Shown one piece after another: positions 23,653 through 35,687 of a DNA stretch of 42,764 bases. The stretch spans positions 1 to 42,764 of the forward strand of contig JAATGG010000163.1 of assembly GCA_015654835.1 (NCBI GenBank). Reading direction: 5' to 3'. The notes beneath the pieces are model-generated. The model did no database searches and was not told where the DNA came from. It saw only the letters and a program-made list of their open reading frames with translations. Every line of letters starts with the position of its first letter. Positions within the stretch are counted from its first letter, which is position 1. Origin of the DNA: Terriglobales bacterium (GTDB taxonomy: Bacteria > Acidobacteriota > Terriglobia > Terriglobales > Acidobacteriaceae). The position numbers and the translations under genes are program-made.

Positions 23653-24003
23653 CTACCGATTGAAGATGTTACGCAGCCGTTCGCGCTTCGCAGAAAGCTG
23701 CTCCGTCGCGTCCTGGGCCTGATCGAGCAGCCATTGCGCGCCGTCGAGATAGATAGGAAACGCCTTCCACCAGGCGCGCACCGTATCCTGCTCATTGAGC
23801 AGAGCCAATGCCGTGCCGGTAGCCGTGAGGGCCAGCCCGGCCCGCCGGTGCCCTCGCAGCAGCAGCAAAGAAGCCACCAGAAGCGTTCCACCCGCAGCCA
23901 TCACGGCCAGATCCGGGGATTTCGCCTGTCCGGTTTTAATTTGTCCGGTGCGCGTGGAAGCCTCTACTTCGCCTCCCGGTCGAGAAAGCGGCACAACCAC
24001 CAT
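23653..24003 (-). CDS. Hypothetical small membrane protein
   Basis: The 116-residue protein has two hydrophobic spans: LAVMAAGGTLLVASLLLL near 32-49, and RAGLALTATGTALALL near 54-69. A cytosolic-looking tail follows (WLLDQAQDATEQLSAKRERLRNIF) that could form an amphipathic helix. No family is recognised. It is convergent with the SufT-like gene, 32 bases away. The coding call rests on the two-span pattern and a start (ATG 24003) just ahead of the polar head. Confidence is moderate, because the region is GC-rich and open frames are common. Confidence 0.55.
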   Translation of the reverse strand: MVVVPLSRPGGEVEASTRTGQIKTGQAKSPDLAVMAAGGTLLVASLLLLRGHRRAGLALTATGTALALLNEQDTVRAWWKAFPIYLDGAQWLLDQAQDATEQLSAKRERLRNIFNR

Positions 24004-24158
24004 GTTTTCTCCTCCCGTCCCGTATCCGAATCATTGATATCCGAATCTTTGATCCAATCGCCCGAAGGAACGCGTTCCGGGTATCTCTTCAACAGATGCA
24101 GGAACCACCCGGCCAGTGGTCCGGCTTCGAGGTTCAAGTCCTGTTCCGGCTGGCGTGG

Positions 24159-24467
24159 TCAATCTAAATCGAAGTCGCGTAAGGGTTTGCCTTCCGGAGC
24201 GTCCTTGGCCTTGCGCAACGCCTCGGCAAACTTCTTTTCAAGCAGATCGGTTTTGTTCCGCTCGGCCTCTACGGATTGGCGGAAGATGGATTCTTTGCGC
24301 TCTTCCTGCTCGCGCATGGAGCGGGCCGCGGTTTCGAGATCCTCGAAGGTCCTTTTGCGCGGAGCCGGCGTGTGGCTGATGACCTGCCCGGTTGCGGCGT
24401 CAATCTTGAGCACTGCCCCACAATCGGGGCAGGCGGCGTCAAACGTTTTTTCCTGTCGAATAGCCAT
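24159..24467 (-). CDS. Hypothetical zinc-knuckle protein with coiled-coil tail
   Basis: Starting at ATG 24467, the 102-residue protein has one CxxC (C13, C16; ACPDCGAVLKIDAATG) and then a long charged helix (residues about 40-92; ETAARSMREQEERKESI, DLLEKKFAEALRKAKD) with coiled-coil character. The single CxxC could form half a zinc site completed by dimerisation. The longer frame from 24536 would add 23 residues without a recognisable start. No family is known to me. Confidence 0.55.
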   Translation of the reverse strand: MAIRQEKTFDAACPDCGAVLKIDAATGQVISHTPAPRKRTFEDLETAARSMREQEERKESIFRQSVEAERNKTDLLEKKFAEALRKAKDAPEGKPLRDFDLD

Positions 24468-24657
24468 TTCCAACAGAATTGTAGGCGCTCTCCCGGCAGA
24501 TTGCACAGAGCCCGGCGGACGGCCCTCAGCCTGCACTCTTCGCTGGTTTTGGAATTCCCCGCAGAACCGGGCAAAAACCTTTCACCCTTATCCCCGATCG
24601 ACTATGATTCCCTGACAAGTCCAATCACGGTTGAGGCTTCGTGACGGAGGTGAAGTT

Positions 24658-25404
24658 ATGGTCTGCGCGCGGTGCGGCAATCGTCCCGACTCGATGGATA
24701 TTTTTTGCCCCGGGTGCGGAGCCGCCACCGGATCGACTCCGGGCTTGGGACAGACGCATCGGGATCGAAAGGTGCGCTGGCTGGTCACTTTGAGCATCGC
24801 GGCACTCGCGGTGCTGACCGGCATCGAGATTTATAGCATGTGGCCGCGGCCCGACCCTCTGGACACGATCCTGCAGGTCCGCGAGGCCTTTGCGCATCGC
24901 GATGTAGGCGCCTTTCGGCAGTATGTGGATGAAGACGCCCTGCTGAGCGATGGGCTGAACCAGATGGCAGGCCCCATCGCCAAGACGCTCCAGAAACAGG
25001 GCAGCGCGGAGAGCCGCCTGCTCGCGTCCCTCGGTACGGAGACGGGTCTGCGGCTTTTGAGACCGCAGATTCTACCGCAATTGAAGGGCCTCGCCGAGGG
25101 AGCCGTCGAAGGGGCCACTTCGGCCGAACCGGCAGCCAGCGATGTAAACAGAGACGCAGCGAGCGGGCGGGCGATTGCCGTAGGGCTGCTACGGCGCGCC
25201 TTTGACGCGGACGCATCGTATGTTGACAGCCGCGTCGAACACCGCTCCGGAGGTTCCGCCGTGGTGCTGGTGCAGCTCGAAATCGAATCGCAACCCGAAA
25301 CGATCCCGGTAATGCTCGACCTGCGCATGCAGAAGGGCCGCTGGCGGATCGTGCGCGTCCGCGATATAGCACAGACGCTCGCTAAACTCGACAGCCGGAA
25401 GTGA
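24658..25404 (+). CDS. Zinc-ribbon single-span membrane protein, hypothetical
   Basis: The 248-residue protein begins with a zinc ribbon (C3, C6, C17, C20; MVCARCGNRP and FCPGCGAATG). A transmembrane helix follows at about 40-58 (WLVTLSIAALAVLTGIEI), then a 185-residue extracytoplasmic region resembling DUF2939-like lipid- or peptide-binding domains. That region includes VREAFAHRDVGAFRQYVDED and, near the end, VMLDLRMQKGRWRIVRVRDI. The DUF2939 comparison is by pattern only. ATG 24658 is preceded by an ideal GGAGGTGA at 24646-24653, which decides it over an upstream TTG. The gene ends at a perfect terminator shared with the convergent atp operon. No function is known. Confidence 0.75.
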   Translation: MVCARCGNRPDSMDIFCPGCGAATGSTPGLGQTHRDRKVRWLVTLSIAALAVLTGIEIYSMWPRPDPLDTILQVREAFAHRDVGAFRQYVDEDALLSDGLNQMAGPIAKTLQKQGSAESRLLASLGTETGLRLLRPQILPQLKGLAEGAVEGATSAEPAASDVNRDAASGRAIAVGLLRRAFDADASYVDSRVEHRSGGSAVVLVQLEIESQPETIPVMLDLRMQKGRWRIVRVRDIAQTLAKLDSRK

Positions 25405-25446
25405 CGGGTCCGCGCCCTCAATCGGTCCAGCCCCGATGCGTCAGCA

Positions 25447-25486
25447 AAGAGAAAGGCCCTGCTCGTGGGAGCAGGGCCTTTCTCTT
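25447..25486. terminator. Perfect bidirectional terminator before the atp operon end
   Basis: The arms 25447-25464 and 25469-25486 are perfectly complementary over 18 bp around a GTGG loop. The stem ends in CTT on the plus strand and in the complement of AAG on the other, and lies midway between the convergent zinc-ribbon gene and atpC. It should stop both transcripts. Confidence 0.88.
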
Positions 25487-25519
25487 GACCGTTGATCACA
25501 AATACGAAGTGAAGCAGTT

Positions 25520-25942
25520 TTAGTGTGTCGCCTGCGCAGAGGCCATCTTGGCTTCGGCTTCGGCGATCACGCGGAGCGCTTCGGTATAAGCATCTTCGCT
25601 GTCGCCGGCTTCGTTCCACATCTTGATGCCGCGATCCAGTTGCTCATGGGCGCGGGGCACGTCGATCTCCTGCGGCTTGAGCGCGTCGGAGGCCAGAATG
25701 GTGACCCGGTCGGGCAGCACCTCGACGAATCCCCAACTGACGTTATAGCGCTGCTCGCCGTCGGGGCCGCCATGCAAAGTCACATCCCCGGCACCGAGTT
25801 CGGCTAACAGCGGCGCATGGCCATAGAGCACTTCGAGATAGCCCGACTTCGACGGCAACTCAACCGCGGCGGCCGCATGATCGAAGAGGATGCGCTCGGG
25901 AGTGACCAGCCGGACGCGCAGTTCGTTTGTCTCGTCTGCCAT
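25520..25942 (-). CDS. atpC: ATP synthase epsilon subunit
   Basis: The 140-residue epsilon subunit of F1 couples gamma rotation to the c-ring and can inhibit ATP hydrolysis. The N-terminal beta-sandwich shows RLVTPERILFDHAAAAVELPS and GYLEVLYGHAPLLAELGAG, the canonical signature; the C-terminal helical hairpin is present (LDRGIKMWNEAGD, ALRVIAEAEAKMASAQ). It is the last gene of the atp operon, 106 bases after atpD. That gap holds an inverted repeat that may tune its expression. A terminator follows. Confidence 0.95.
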   Translation of the reverse strand: MADETNELRVRLVTPERILFDHAAAAVELPSKSGYLEVLYGHAPLLAELGAGDVTLHGGPDGEQRYNVSWGFVEVLPDRVTILASDALKPQEIDVPRAHEQLDRGIKMWNEAGDSEDAYTEALRVIAEAEAKMASAQATH

Positions 25943-26048
25943 AAAAACCTTTCAGTCCTCAGAGGAAAGAGAACAGAGAGTAGAGATCGGAGAGCCGTCG
26001 ATATACCGGCTTTTCCCTGTTCCCTGCCCTCTGGTTCCTGTTCTCTGT
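25943..26048 (-). repeat. atpD-atpC spacer with long inverted repeat
   Basis: AGAGAACAG (25968-25976) and CTGTTCTCT (26038-26046) form perfect 9-bp arms around a 61-base loop that itself contains an AGCCG/CGGCT stem. The spacer also carries GAGATCGGAGAGCCG, which resembles sequence in the other two long atp spacers. Confidence 0.5.
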
Positions 26049-28579
<2,531 letters not shown>

Positions 28580-28673
28580 ATTCTTTCCAGAGATCGGTTG
28601 TCAGAGACCGGCGATCCGGTTTCAATGCGGCCCGGGGGCCACGGCTGATTCCGGTTGCCGATCTCCAGTTTCT
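28580..28673 (-). repeat. atpA-atpG spacer with inverted repeat
   Basis: Within these 94 bases, GAGATCGG near the atpG end and CCGATCTC near the atpA end are perfect 8-bp inverted copies. A CGGCCCGGGGGCC GC-rich stem lies between them. The GATCGG/GAGACCGG words recur in the other two atp spacers. Confidence 0.45.
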
Positions 28674-30212
<1,539 letters not shown>

Positions 30213-30405
30213 CTCTGCTCTTCCTATCTCTCTAAGGGGTTGAGGATCAGAAATCGGAGACCGGTTTTCGTGGTTCGCACTGAAACCATCGATCTCCAAC
30301 CGCCGAACCTTTTCCCCAGTTCCAAATTCCTACGTCTGACAGATGACAACCAAAAATCGTTCCCTGACTTGCGATGCGCCGATATCCAGGCGCTGACGCT
30401 TTCAG
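30213..30405 (-). repeat. atpH-atpA spacer with imperfect inverted repeat
   Basis: The 193-base spacer holds AAATCGGAGACCGGTTTTC and, inverted some 30 bases on, GAAACCATCGATCTCC. These words resemble those in the atpA-atpG and atpD-atpC spacers. No gene is visible. Confidence 0.45.
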
Positions 30406-30945
30406 TTACCCGGCGATCAGTGCTTCTTTCAACCGTTCCAGCCGTCCCCGAACCGACCCGTCATACACGGTGGAGCCGATGCGTACCACCGCGCCGCCGA
30501 GAATGGACTGGTCCAACGTGAAGCTGGCTTGAACTTGCGAGCCGGCCAGCTTGCCGACTCCGTCCACCAGTGTGCCGCGTTCCTGATCGGTCAACTCGCG
30601 GGCGGTTACAATCTCCGCCTGGCGAATACCCAGCCGCTGCTGCAATGCCGCGCGATACGATGCGGCGACTTCGCTGACGTGGCCGATGCGGTCGTTATGG
30701 ATCAATACCGCAATCAGGTTGCGCAATTCCTTCTGAAGCCCCAACTGGGCGTTCAACTTGTCTAAAAACTCCACCTTCTGCACGGCCGCGATGGCAGGGT
30801 TCACGAAAAACTCCTGCAGTGCGGGGCTGCCGTTCCAGGTGGCTAAAAAGTCGGTAAGCTGCCGATCGATTGCCGCCGTATCGAGCTTGGCGGTGGTGAC
30901 GACATCGAGAAAGGCCTGGGCATAACGAGAAACGAAGGCTGCCAT
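30406..30945 (-). CDS. atpH: ATP synthase delta subunit
   Basis: The 179-residue delta subunit (OSCP equivalent) links the top of F1 to the b-subunit stalk. The N-terminal helical bundle (AAFVSRYAQAFLDVVTTAKL) and the C-terminal signature region (GAVVRIGSTVYDGSVRGRLERLKEAL) are diagnostic. Length is typical. Its ATG directly abuts the TAG stop of atpF, implying translational coupling. Confidence 0.96.
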   Translation of the reverse strand: MAAFVSRYAQAFLDVVTTAKLDTAAIDRQLTDFLATWNGSPALQEFFVNPAIAAVQKVEFLDKLNAQLGLQKELRNLIAVLIHNDRIGHVSEVAASYRAALQQRLGIRQAEIVTARELTDQERGTLVDGVGKLAGSQVQASFTLDQSILGGAVVRIGSTVYDGSVRGRLERLKEALIAG

Positions 30946-31713
30946 CTAGTTCTGCCCTCCCCGGTTCAAGCCGCTGGCGGATAAGTCCTTGGCAAATTCT
31001 GCGATCAGAGCCTGGTCGGTTTCCGGGCTGAGGCTCAACTGCTTCGCGGCCTGCTCAATCGCCAGGTCGGCGGCAAAGTGCCGCAGTCCGCGCTTGGCCT
31101 GGGCTGCCGCCACACCGATCTCCTGCTCGGCGGAGGCGACAATGCGTGCGCTCTCCTCCCCGATGGTGGCCTTGATGCGAATTTCGTCCTGCTTGCTCTC
31201 TTCTTCCACCTGAGAGCGAATCTGCGCGATCTCGTCATCAAGCTTGGAGAGCCTCGCCTCGACCGCGGTCAGGCGGGCATTGGCATCGACAGTCGTCTTG
31301 CGCGCCGACTCAAGATGGTCGCGCAGCGTCTCTTTGCGCTTGCGGAGAATCTTGGGCACCAGCTTGACCAGTGGAATCACGATGGCCAGCGCGATAATGG
31401 CGAAATTGATGAATTCAAAAAGACGGGCCGTAGTTTCGACCGGCAGATTGATCGCCTTGGCGATGGCCGACACCAGCGGCGTATGCCGGTAGATGTTGTC
31501 GTCGTCCTGCTCCTGCTTGGCGGGAGCAGGCTGGGCGATGGTTCCGGTCGCCGTGGAAGATTGTGCGCTGGCTGCGGGAGCCGGTTCCTGTGCCGCCAGG
31601 CGGAACGGCGTAGCGGCAATGCCGGCAGCCAACACCGCGAACAATACAAAGCCGAAAGTCCGGGCAGAAAGAATCCGGGCAGAAAGACGCACATGCGGAG
31701 CGGAATATCTCAA
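30946..31713 (-). CDS. atpF: ATP synthase b subunit with signal-peptide-like N-terminal extension
   Basis: The 255-residue protein is about 90 residues longer than a typical b subunit. The ordinary b architecture begins around residue 100: a membrane span at 101-119 (FINFAIIALAIVIPLVKLV) and a long charged helix (KRKETLRDHLESARK... EARLSKLDDEIAQIRSQVE) forming the peripheral stalk. Ahead of it are a basic N-terminus, a hydrophobic stretch at about 20-36 (FGFVLFAVLAAGIAATP) ending RLAAQ, and a 55-residue Ala/Pro/Gln-rich linker. Together they look like a Sec signal peptide plus a periplasmic segment. TTG 31713 overlaps the atpF' stop (TTGA) and has GGGGGGAT ahead. The pair b'/b resembles chloroplast-like heterodimers. 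Confidence 0.9.
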   Translation of the reverse strand: MRYSAPHVRLSARILSARTFGFVLFAVLAAGIAATPFRLAAQEPAPAASAQSSTATGTIAQPAPAKQEQDDDNIYRHTPLVSAIAKAINLPVETTARLFEFINFAIIALAIVIPLVKLVPKILRKRKETLRDHLESARKTTVDANARLTAVEARLSKLDDEIAQIRSQVEEESKQDEIRIKATIGEESARIVASAEQEIGVAAAQAKRGLRHFAADLAIEQAAKQLSLSPETDQALIAEFAKDLSASGLNRGGQN

Positions 31714-32168
31714 CGGATCCCCCCGGCAGCCAACGGAAGCACGGCGCGAACTACCTGATTGGCCAAGTCAGCAGAAGAGGCCTGAATGGCGGTTCTGGCA
31801 TAGGCAGCCTCGGCCTCCAGCTCGGCTTTGGCCTGGCTCACTTTGAGACCGGCAGCCTTGCGGGCGGCATCCAGCGCGGCATCGCGTTCGGCACCCCACT
31901 GCTTGATGCGCTGCTCGCGCAGCTTGTAGATTTCGGCGCGCGCCTGGCGCAGTTTATCGGCGTACTCGGCGGCCTTGGCTTCAGCCTTGGCAATTGCCTT
32001 GTGCGCGTCTTCAATGGCCCCATCGGTGCGGGCGCGGCGCTCTTTCAACGTTGCTGTAAGCGGCCCCTGCACCAGGAATTGGTACGCCAAAACCAGCACG
32101 ATAAACAGCAATGCCGTGGGTACGGAGCCAAGCAAAAGTGTCCCGACTTGTTGAATGATTTCTTCCAT
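31710..32168 (-). CDS. atpF': ATP synthase b' subunit (second stalk subunit)
   Basis: The 152-residue protein has one N-terminal membrane span (LLLGSVPTALLFIVLVLAYQ, near 11-30) and a long alanine/charge-rich helix (KAIAKAEAKAAEYADKLRQA), the architecture of the b/b' stator subunits. It is the first gene of the operon. Its stop overlaps the start of atpF by four bases. ATG 32168 has no obvious Shine-Dalgarno. The proton-channel genes atpB and atpE are not upstream here, so the Fo core must be encoded elsewhere. Confidence 0.9.
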   Translation of the reverse strand: MEEIIQQVGTLLLGSVPTALLFIVLVLAYQFLVQGPLTATLKERRARTDGAIEDAHKAIAKAEAKAAEYADKLRQARAEIYKLREQRIKQWGAERDAALDAARKAAGLKVSQAKAELEAEAAYARTAIQASSADLANQVVRAVLPLAAGGIR

Positions 32169-32237
32169 GCTGGTACCGATTCGTTCAGGCGGTCATTTTG
32201 AAACTTTTGTTTCGTTCTTTTTCAAATGGAACACTTT

Positions 32238-32266
32238 TTTGTATCAGGGGCAGACCCCCAAGTCAA
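32238..32266 (-). promoter_or_regulatory. Sigma-70 promoter of the atp operon
   Basis: On the minus strand, TTGACT (32266-32261), an exact 17-base spacer and TACAAA (32243-32238). The predicted start is near 32231, leaving a leader of about 62 bases to atpF'. The spacer holds a GGGG-TCTG-CCCC dyad. Confidence 0.7.
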
Positions 32267-32295
32267 CGCATGGAGGCCTGTTTCGGCGGGGTCCT

Positions 32296-32309
32296 GTGAC
32301 TGCGGTCAC
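32296..32309. promoter_or_regulatory. CRP/FNR-family-like site upstream of the atp operon
   Basis: TGTGA-CTGCGG-TCACG, core GTGA-N6-TCAC. The centre at 32302.5 is about 71 bases upstream of the predicted start, a class I activator position on the same helix face as -61.5. Confidence 0.6.
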
Positions 32310-32397
32310 GATTTGAAGATTGGCTGCAAAAATATCACTTGATTTCTTCTACAACGAGCCTAGACTAAGACTACCACCTAGACCCGGTTCAGGGTCC

Positions 32398-32450
32398 AGC
32401 GGGTAGCCGGCTCCGGGAAGCCCTTCCACTCCCGAAGTCGGTTGCCCGCT
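32398..32450 (+). ncRNA. Long imperfect hairpin, possible structured RNA
   Basis: The arms 32398-32418 and 32430-32450 pair over 21 bp as plus-strand RNA, with three G-U pairs and one C-A mismatch, around an 11-base loop. TCTTAATTTT follows. A small GACCC/GGGTC stem lies just upstream at about 32380-32395. No plus-strand gene precedes it. It matches no RNA family that I can name; it could be a terminator, a small RNA or a stable element. Confidence 0.35.
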
Positions 32451-32813
32451 TCTTAATTTTCCGGCTCATGTTTTCGTTGGCGTTCCTGTTCGTGTTCTTT
32501 CGAGCTGCGGCGATTGTTTCTTGCCCCTGGAGACTTCCCTGCACCTGTCCTTTTCAACCCGGGCAGGGCGGGGATTTTCGGGTAAATCGCGTGGCCGGAA
32601 GGATAGTACCGGAATTGCACAACAGCGCGCAACACCGGGTCAGGGTTCCCGTGGAGCGAGCCGTATTCCGCGACAAAGACGGCACGGCCAACTCGAAGCG
32701 GCGATTGGCCGAGAATGCGCTGCCTTTTCGCATCCAGGCGACCTGGGACCGGGAGACATAGGCCCGGAAGACCGGAACCGGCTGAGTGGAATCAGTTACC
32801 TGGAGAACACAGG

Positions 32814-33749
32814 CTAGCGGGAGGCCGGGGTCAGCAAGCCCGCGGACCGCAGCCAGTTCTCCAGTAGATTGGGCCACTGGTCCAGGGCGGCATCGCTCTT
32901 GCCCAGACCGGTGCCGTGCGGGCCATTGGCGAAGATGTGCATTTCCGACGGCACGCCTGCCTTGATCAGCGCCTCATAGAACCGCATGGGCTGCTCCACC
33001 GGAACGGTCGCGTCGTTGAACGTGTGATAGAGGAAGGTCGGAGGCGTGTCCCGGGTGACGAAAAGGTCGGGAGAGTAAGCAGTCCGCAGTGCTTCGCAAC
33101 GGTCCATCACGTTGAAAATCTTGCAATAGCTCAAGTGCGAGGTGTCGCTGGAGATGGCCCCGATCCACGGATAGCCGAGCACCAGATAATCGGGGCGGCT
33201 GGAGACGCGCTCGATGGGGTCCTCGGCGTCGGGATTGCCGGGAACAAACTGGGTGGAGGCCAGCGCCGCCAGATGGCCGCCTGCCGAGAAGCCAACGATC
33301 ACGATCCGGTTGGGGGCGATGAAGTAGTCCCGCGCACGGGCACGCACCGTCTGGACGGCGCGCCGGGCGTCCAGCAGCGGCACGGGAAGCAGGTAGCCGT
33401 TCGAGCTGAGCCGGTAGCTGAGGACGAAGGCGCGGAAGCCGCGCGCGGTGAACCAGTCGGCCACCTGGCGGCCCTCCAGATTGGAGGCCAGATTCGCATA
33501 CGCGCCACCGGGTAGAACGATCACCGCGGAGCCGTTGTCATGCCCCCTCTGCGGGGCAAAGATGGTGAGAGCGGGAATATCTTCGCAGGCTTTGCCCTTG
33601 GCCTGAGGGGCGTCGCCCGGCCAGAGGCGGATGGTCTGAATGCCAAGAAAGGCGTCATTGCTGCCGGCGGTCGCGCACGGGCCCTTTTGGGCGCCAGCCG
33701 CTCCACATGCCAACAGACCTGCAACCAGCGCGAGCAGTAACCTTTCCAA
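32814..33749 (-). CDS. Secreted alpha/beta hydrolase (esterase, BD-FAE/acetylesterase-like)
   Basis: Starting at TTG 33749 behind AGGAGGAGG, the 311-residue product has a signal peptide (MERLLLALVAGLLACGAAGA, likely cut after AGA). The mature alpha/beta hydrolase has an oxyanion segment VIVLPGGAYANLA, nucleophile S155 in IVGFSAGGHLAAL, D246 in HTFNDATVPVEQ and H278 in NGPHGTGLG. The arrangement resembles polysaccharide acetylesterases and BD-FAE-type feruloyl/acetyl esterases, which deacylate plant or microbial polysaccharides; the precise substrate is not shown. A GTG at 33767 is a weaker start. It lies 130 bases downstream of bshC on the same strand but is probably separate in function. Confidence 0.86.
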   Translation of the reverse strand: MERLLLALVAGLLACGAAGAQKGPCATAGSNDAFLGIQTIRLWPGDAPQAKGKACEDIPALTIFAPQRGHDNGSAVIVLPGGAYANLASNLEGRQVADWFTARGFRAFVLSYRLSSNGYLLPVPLLDARRAVQTVRARARDYFIAPNRIVIVGFSAGGHLAALASTQFVPGNPDAEDPIERVSSRPDYLVLGYPWIGAISSDTSHLSYCKIFNVMDRCEALRTAYSPDLFVTRDTPPTFLYHTFNDATVPVEQPMRFYEALIKAGVPSEMHIFANGPHGTGLGKSDAALDQWPNLLENWLRSAGLLTPASR

Positions 33750-33879
33750 CGAAGCCTCCTCCTGCACAGCCGTTCCGCCTGCGCGGACATCCTAAAGGTT
33801 CCGCACTGGCTTCGCCGGTTTGCGGCTACAGCGCAGTGGAACCACAATCCAAGAAAGCGATCCGGACTCGAAAAGCGAT

Positions 33880-35517
33880 CTAGAGCCGGAGCAACGCATG
33901 GCCGGGACAGAGTTCGGCGGCCTGCTGCGTCATCGTCTCCGCCAGTTCGAAGCCGTAGCGGGCAAAGTAGTAGGCAGCGCCGTGGAGCCGCTCCTGCAAG
34001 ACTCCGCCGGGATAGAGCGACTGGCAGATGGCCTCGGCGTGGCGCCCCAGCGAGTCCTCACGCTGCAACTGGAAATTAGCGGCCAGACGACGCAGACGGT
34101 TCATCTGGTAGCGCATCTTGCTGGCGGCGGTGTCCGCCGAGCGGCCCAGGCCGGCATCGAGCGAGTGCATCCACTCCAGCAGCGCGTTGAGGTCCGCATC
34201 GAGAGCCGTGCCGGTGGCGGCCAGTTTGCGCTTGCCTTCCACGGGCATGGCGCGGGCGGCCAGCATCTGAGCCAGCGATGAGGGCGTCTCGGCAAAAATC
34301 CGCTCGACGCTCAGCTCGTGTTTGCGCAGCAGGTCGGCGATGGCCGGCTCGACGACGGTGGCGGAGAAGCGCGGCTGCACAGGCGTCAGGCGGCCCAGAA
34401 TACGCTCGAAGAGCACCGAGGACTGGGCGAAATAGGCGACCTCGGCCGGCCCACCGATGGTCAGCGAGGTCGAGAGCAAAAAATCCTGGAAAACAGGGCG
34501 CAGCAGTGCCGAAGGGGAAATGCGCTCCGGCTCCGCCTCTAAAATTCCGACGAGATCCGCGGTGGAATAGCGCTCGCGCCCGGCCTGCCATAGCCCGTCG
34601 GGCTCGGCGGCGCTGGGCGCAACCCGTTTGAGAGCCAGCCGCGCGCCGGAGCCCTGCCCGTCGTGCCGGTCGATGAGGAAGAGCAGGCTGGATTGTGCCT
34701 CGACAGCCACTTGCGCGTGATAGCCGGCGGCTTGCAGTTCGCGGTTACGCTCGATCAACGCGGCATGCAGTTCGTCGGCGCGCTCCAGGCCGGCGCGCAG
34801 CACAGGCGCGCCGATGCGGTGAATCGCGCGGCTGCCGGCATCGAGCACCAAAAGTCCCTGCGCGGCAAACGCCTTGGAATAAAACTCCGCAAATGCCTGG
34901 GCAAAGGTGCGGCCGGGCTTGTAGGCGGCGGCGAGAGCCTCCATGGCATCGGAGAAGCCGAGCAGCTCCCATGCCTGATCGACCAGCGGGGTGATCGAGT
35001 CGTCGATCACAATGCCGCCCACCGGCTGTGCCGCCTCGGGCGCAGCGGCATAGGTCAGGGTGCGCAGTGCGCGGTGCGTGGGGAAAGTGACGTGGTTGAT
35101 CTCGGCGAAATCGTGATCTTCACTGGCCAGCCAGAAGATGCCGGCGTGGGGACGGCCCGCAGCGGTCGCCTGGCGCGCGCGGGCCAGGGCCGTGGCGGCC
35201 TTGAACGGCGTAAACAGTGGCCCGCCAAAGAGGCCGACCTGTTGCCCGGTGACAACCGTGCCCGCGCCCTGGCGCAGGGCTTCGAGAGCCGCGTGAGCGG
35301 GCGATCCGGCGGGCGCAGGATTCTGTGCAGCCAGCAGGGACACCAGTTCCCGCCAGTGCGCGGGGACGGGCGGACGCGCCTGCCAGTCTGCATTGGGCGG
35401 CACGGCCGCATAATAGGGCCGTGTTGCCGGTGCGCCGGCGCAATAGTCCAGGAACAGCCGGGTCAAACCCGGCGCCACAGTGATGGGATGACAGTCTGCA
35501 GTCAGCAACGTGTTCAC
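33880..35517 (-). CDS. bshC: Putative cysteine ligase BshC (bacillithiol biosynthesis)
   Basis: The 545-residue protein matches BshC across its length: GAGTVVTGQQVGLFGGPLFT, then FKAATALARAR, then IFWLASEDHDFAEINHV, with a Rossmann-like core and a coiled-coil insertion (DADLNALLEWMHSLDAGLGR). BshC adds cysteine to glucosaminyl-malate in the last step of bacillithiol synthesis, the thiol-redox buffer used in place of glutathione by Bacillota, Bacteroidota, Acidobacteriota and some others. No bshA or bshB is present in the window. GTG 35517 is the apparent start, without a clear ribosome site. It is divergent from the lysine-tailed Nudix gene. Confidence 0.93.
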   Translation of the reverse strand: MNTLLTADCHPITVAPGLTRLFLDYCAGAPATRPYYAAVPPNADWQARPPVPAHWRELVSLLAAQNPAPAGSPAHAALEALRQGAGTVVTGQQVGLFGGPLFTPFKAATALARARQATAAGRPHAGIFWLASEDHDFAEINHVTFPTHRALRTLTYAAAPEAAQPVGGIVIDDSITPLVDQAWELLGFSDAMEALAAAYKPGRTFAQAFAEFYSKAFAAQGLLVLDAGSRAIHRIGAPVLRAGLERADELHAALIERNRELQAAGYHAQVAVEAQSSLLFLIDRHDGQGSGARLALKRVAPSAAEPDGLWQAGRERYSTADLVGILEAEPERISPSALLRPVFQDFLLSTSLTIGGPAEVAYFAQSSVLFERILGRLTPVQPRFSATVVEPAIADLLRKHELSVERIFAETPSSLAQMLAARAMPVEGKRKLAATGTALDADLNALLEWMHSLDAGLGRSADTAASKMRYQMNRLRRLAANFQLQREDSLGRHAEAICQSLYPGGVLQERLHGAAYYFARYGFELAETMTQQAAELCPGHALLRL

Positions 35518-35687
35518 TTTGCGATCTGAAGTCCAGAAGATCTGATGCGCTTGGCGTCAAATGGAATCGGGCTGTGTTAAGGATGCCACGCGAGGCAGGA
35601 TCGATGCACGAGTGGAGTTTCAAGACAGAATTGAACGCAGCCGGGTGCGTATACTTTTCCTGATTGTGCTGTGAGGAGAGAGACCGA

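Larger units (their letters stand above)
32169..32813. other. Large intergenic region upstream of the atp operon
   Basis: No supported gene lies in these 645 bases. They contain the atp promoter (32238-32266), a CRP-like dyad (32296-32309) and a 21-bp hairpin (32398-32450). From about 32460 to 32813 I see only short unrelated open frames and no recognisable motif. Confidence 0.6.

Noticed and set aside
32169..32813. Search for atpB and atpE upstream of the b subunits
   Set aside because: No frame shows the four-helix a subunit or the c-subunit hairpin; the Fo core genes are not in this window.
32554..32877. A 107-codon minus-strand frame faintly like an RND efflux adaptor fragment
   Set aside because: The resemblance is limited to a few residues, it overlaps the end of the hydrolase gene, and no neighbouring efflux genes exist.
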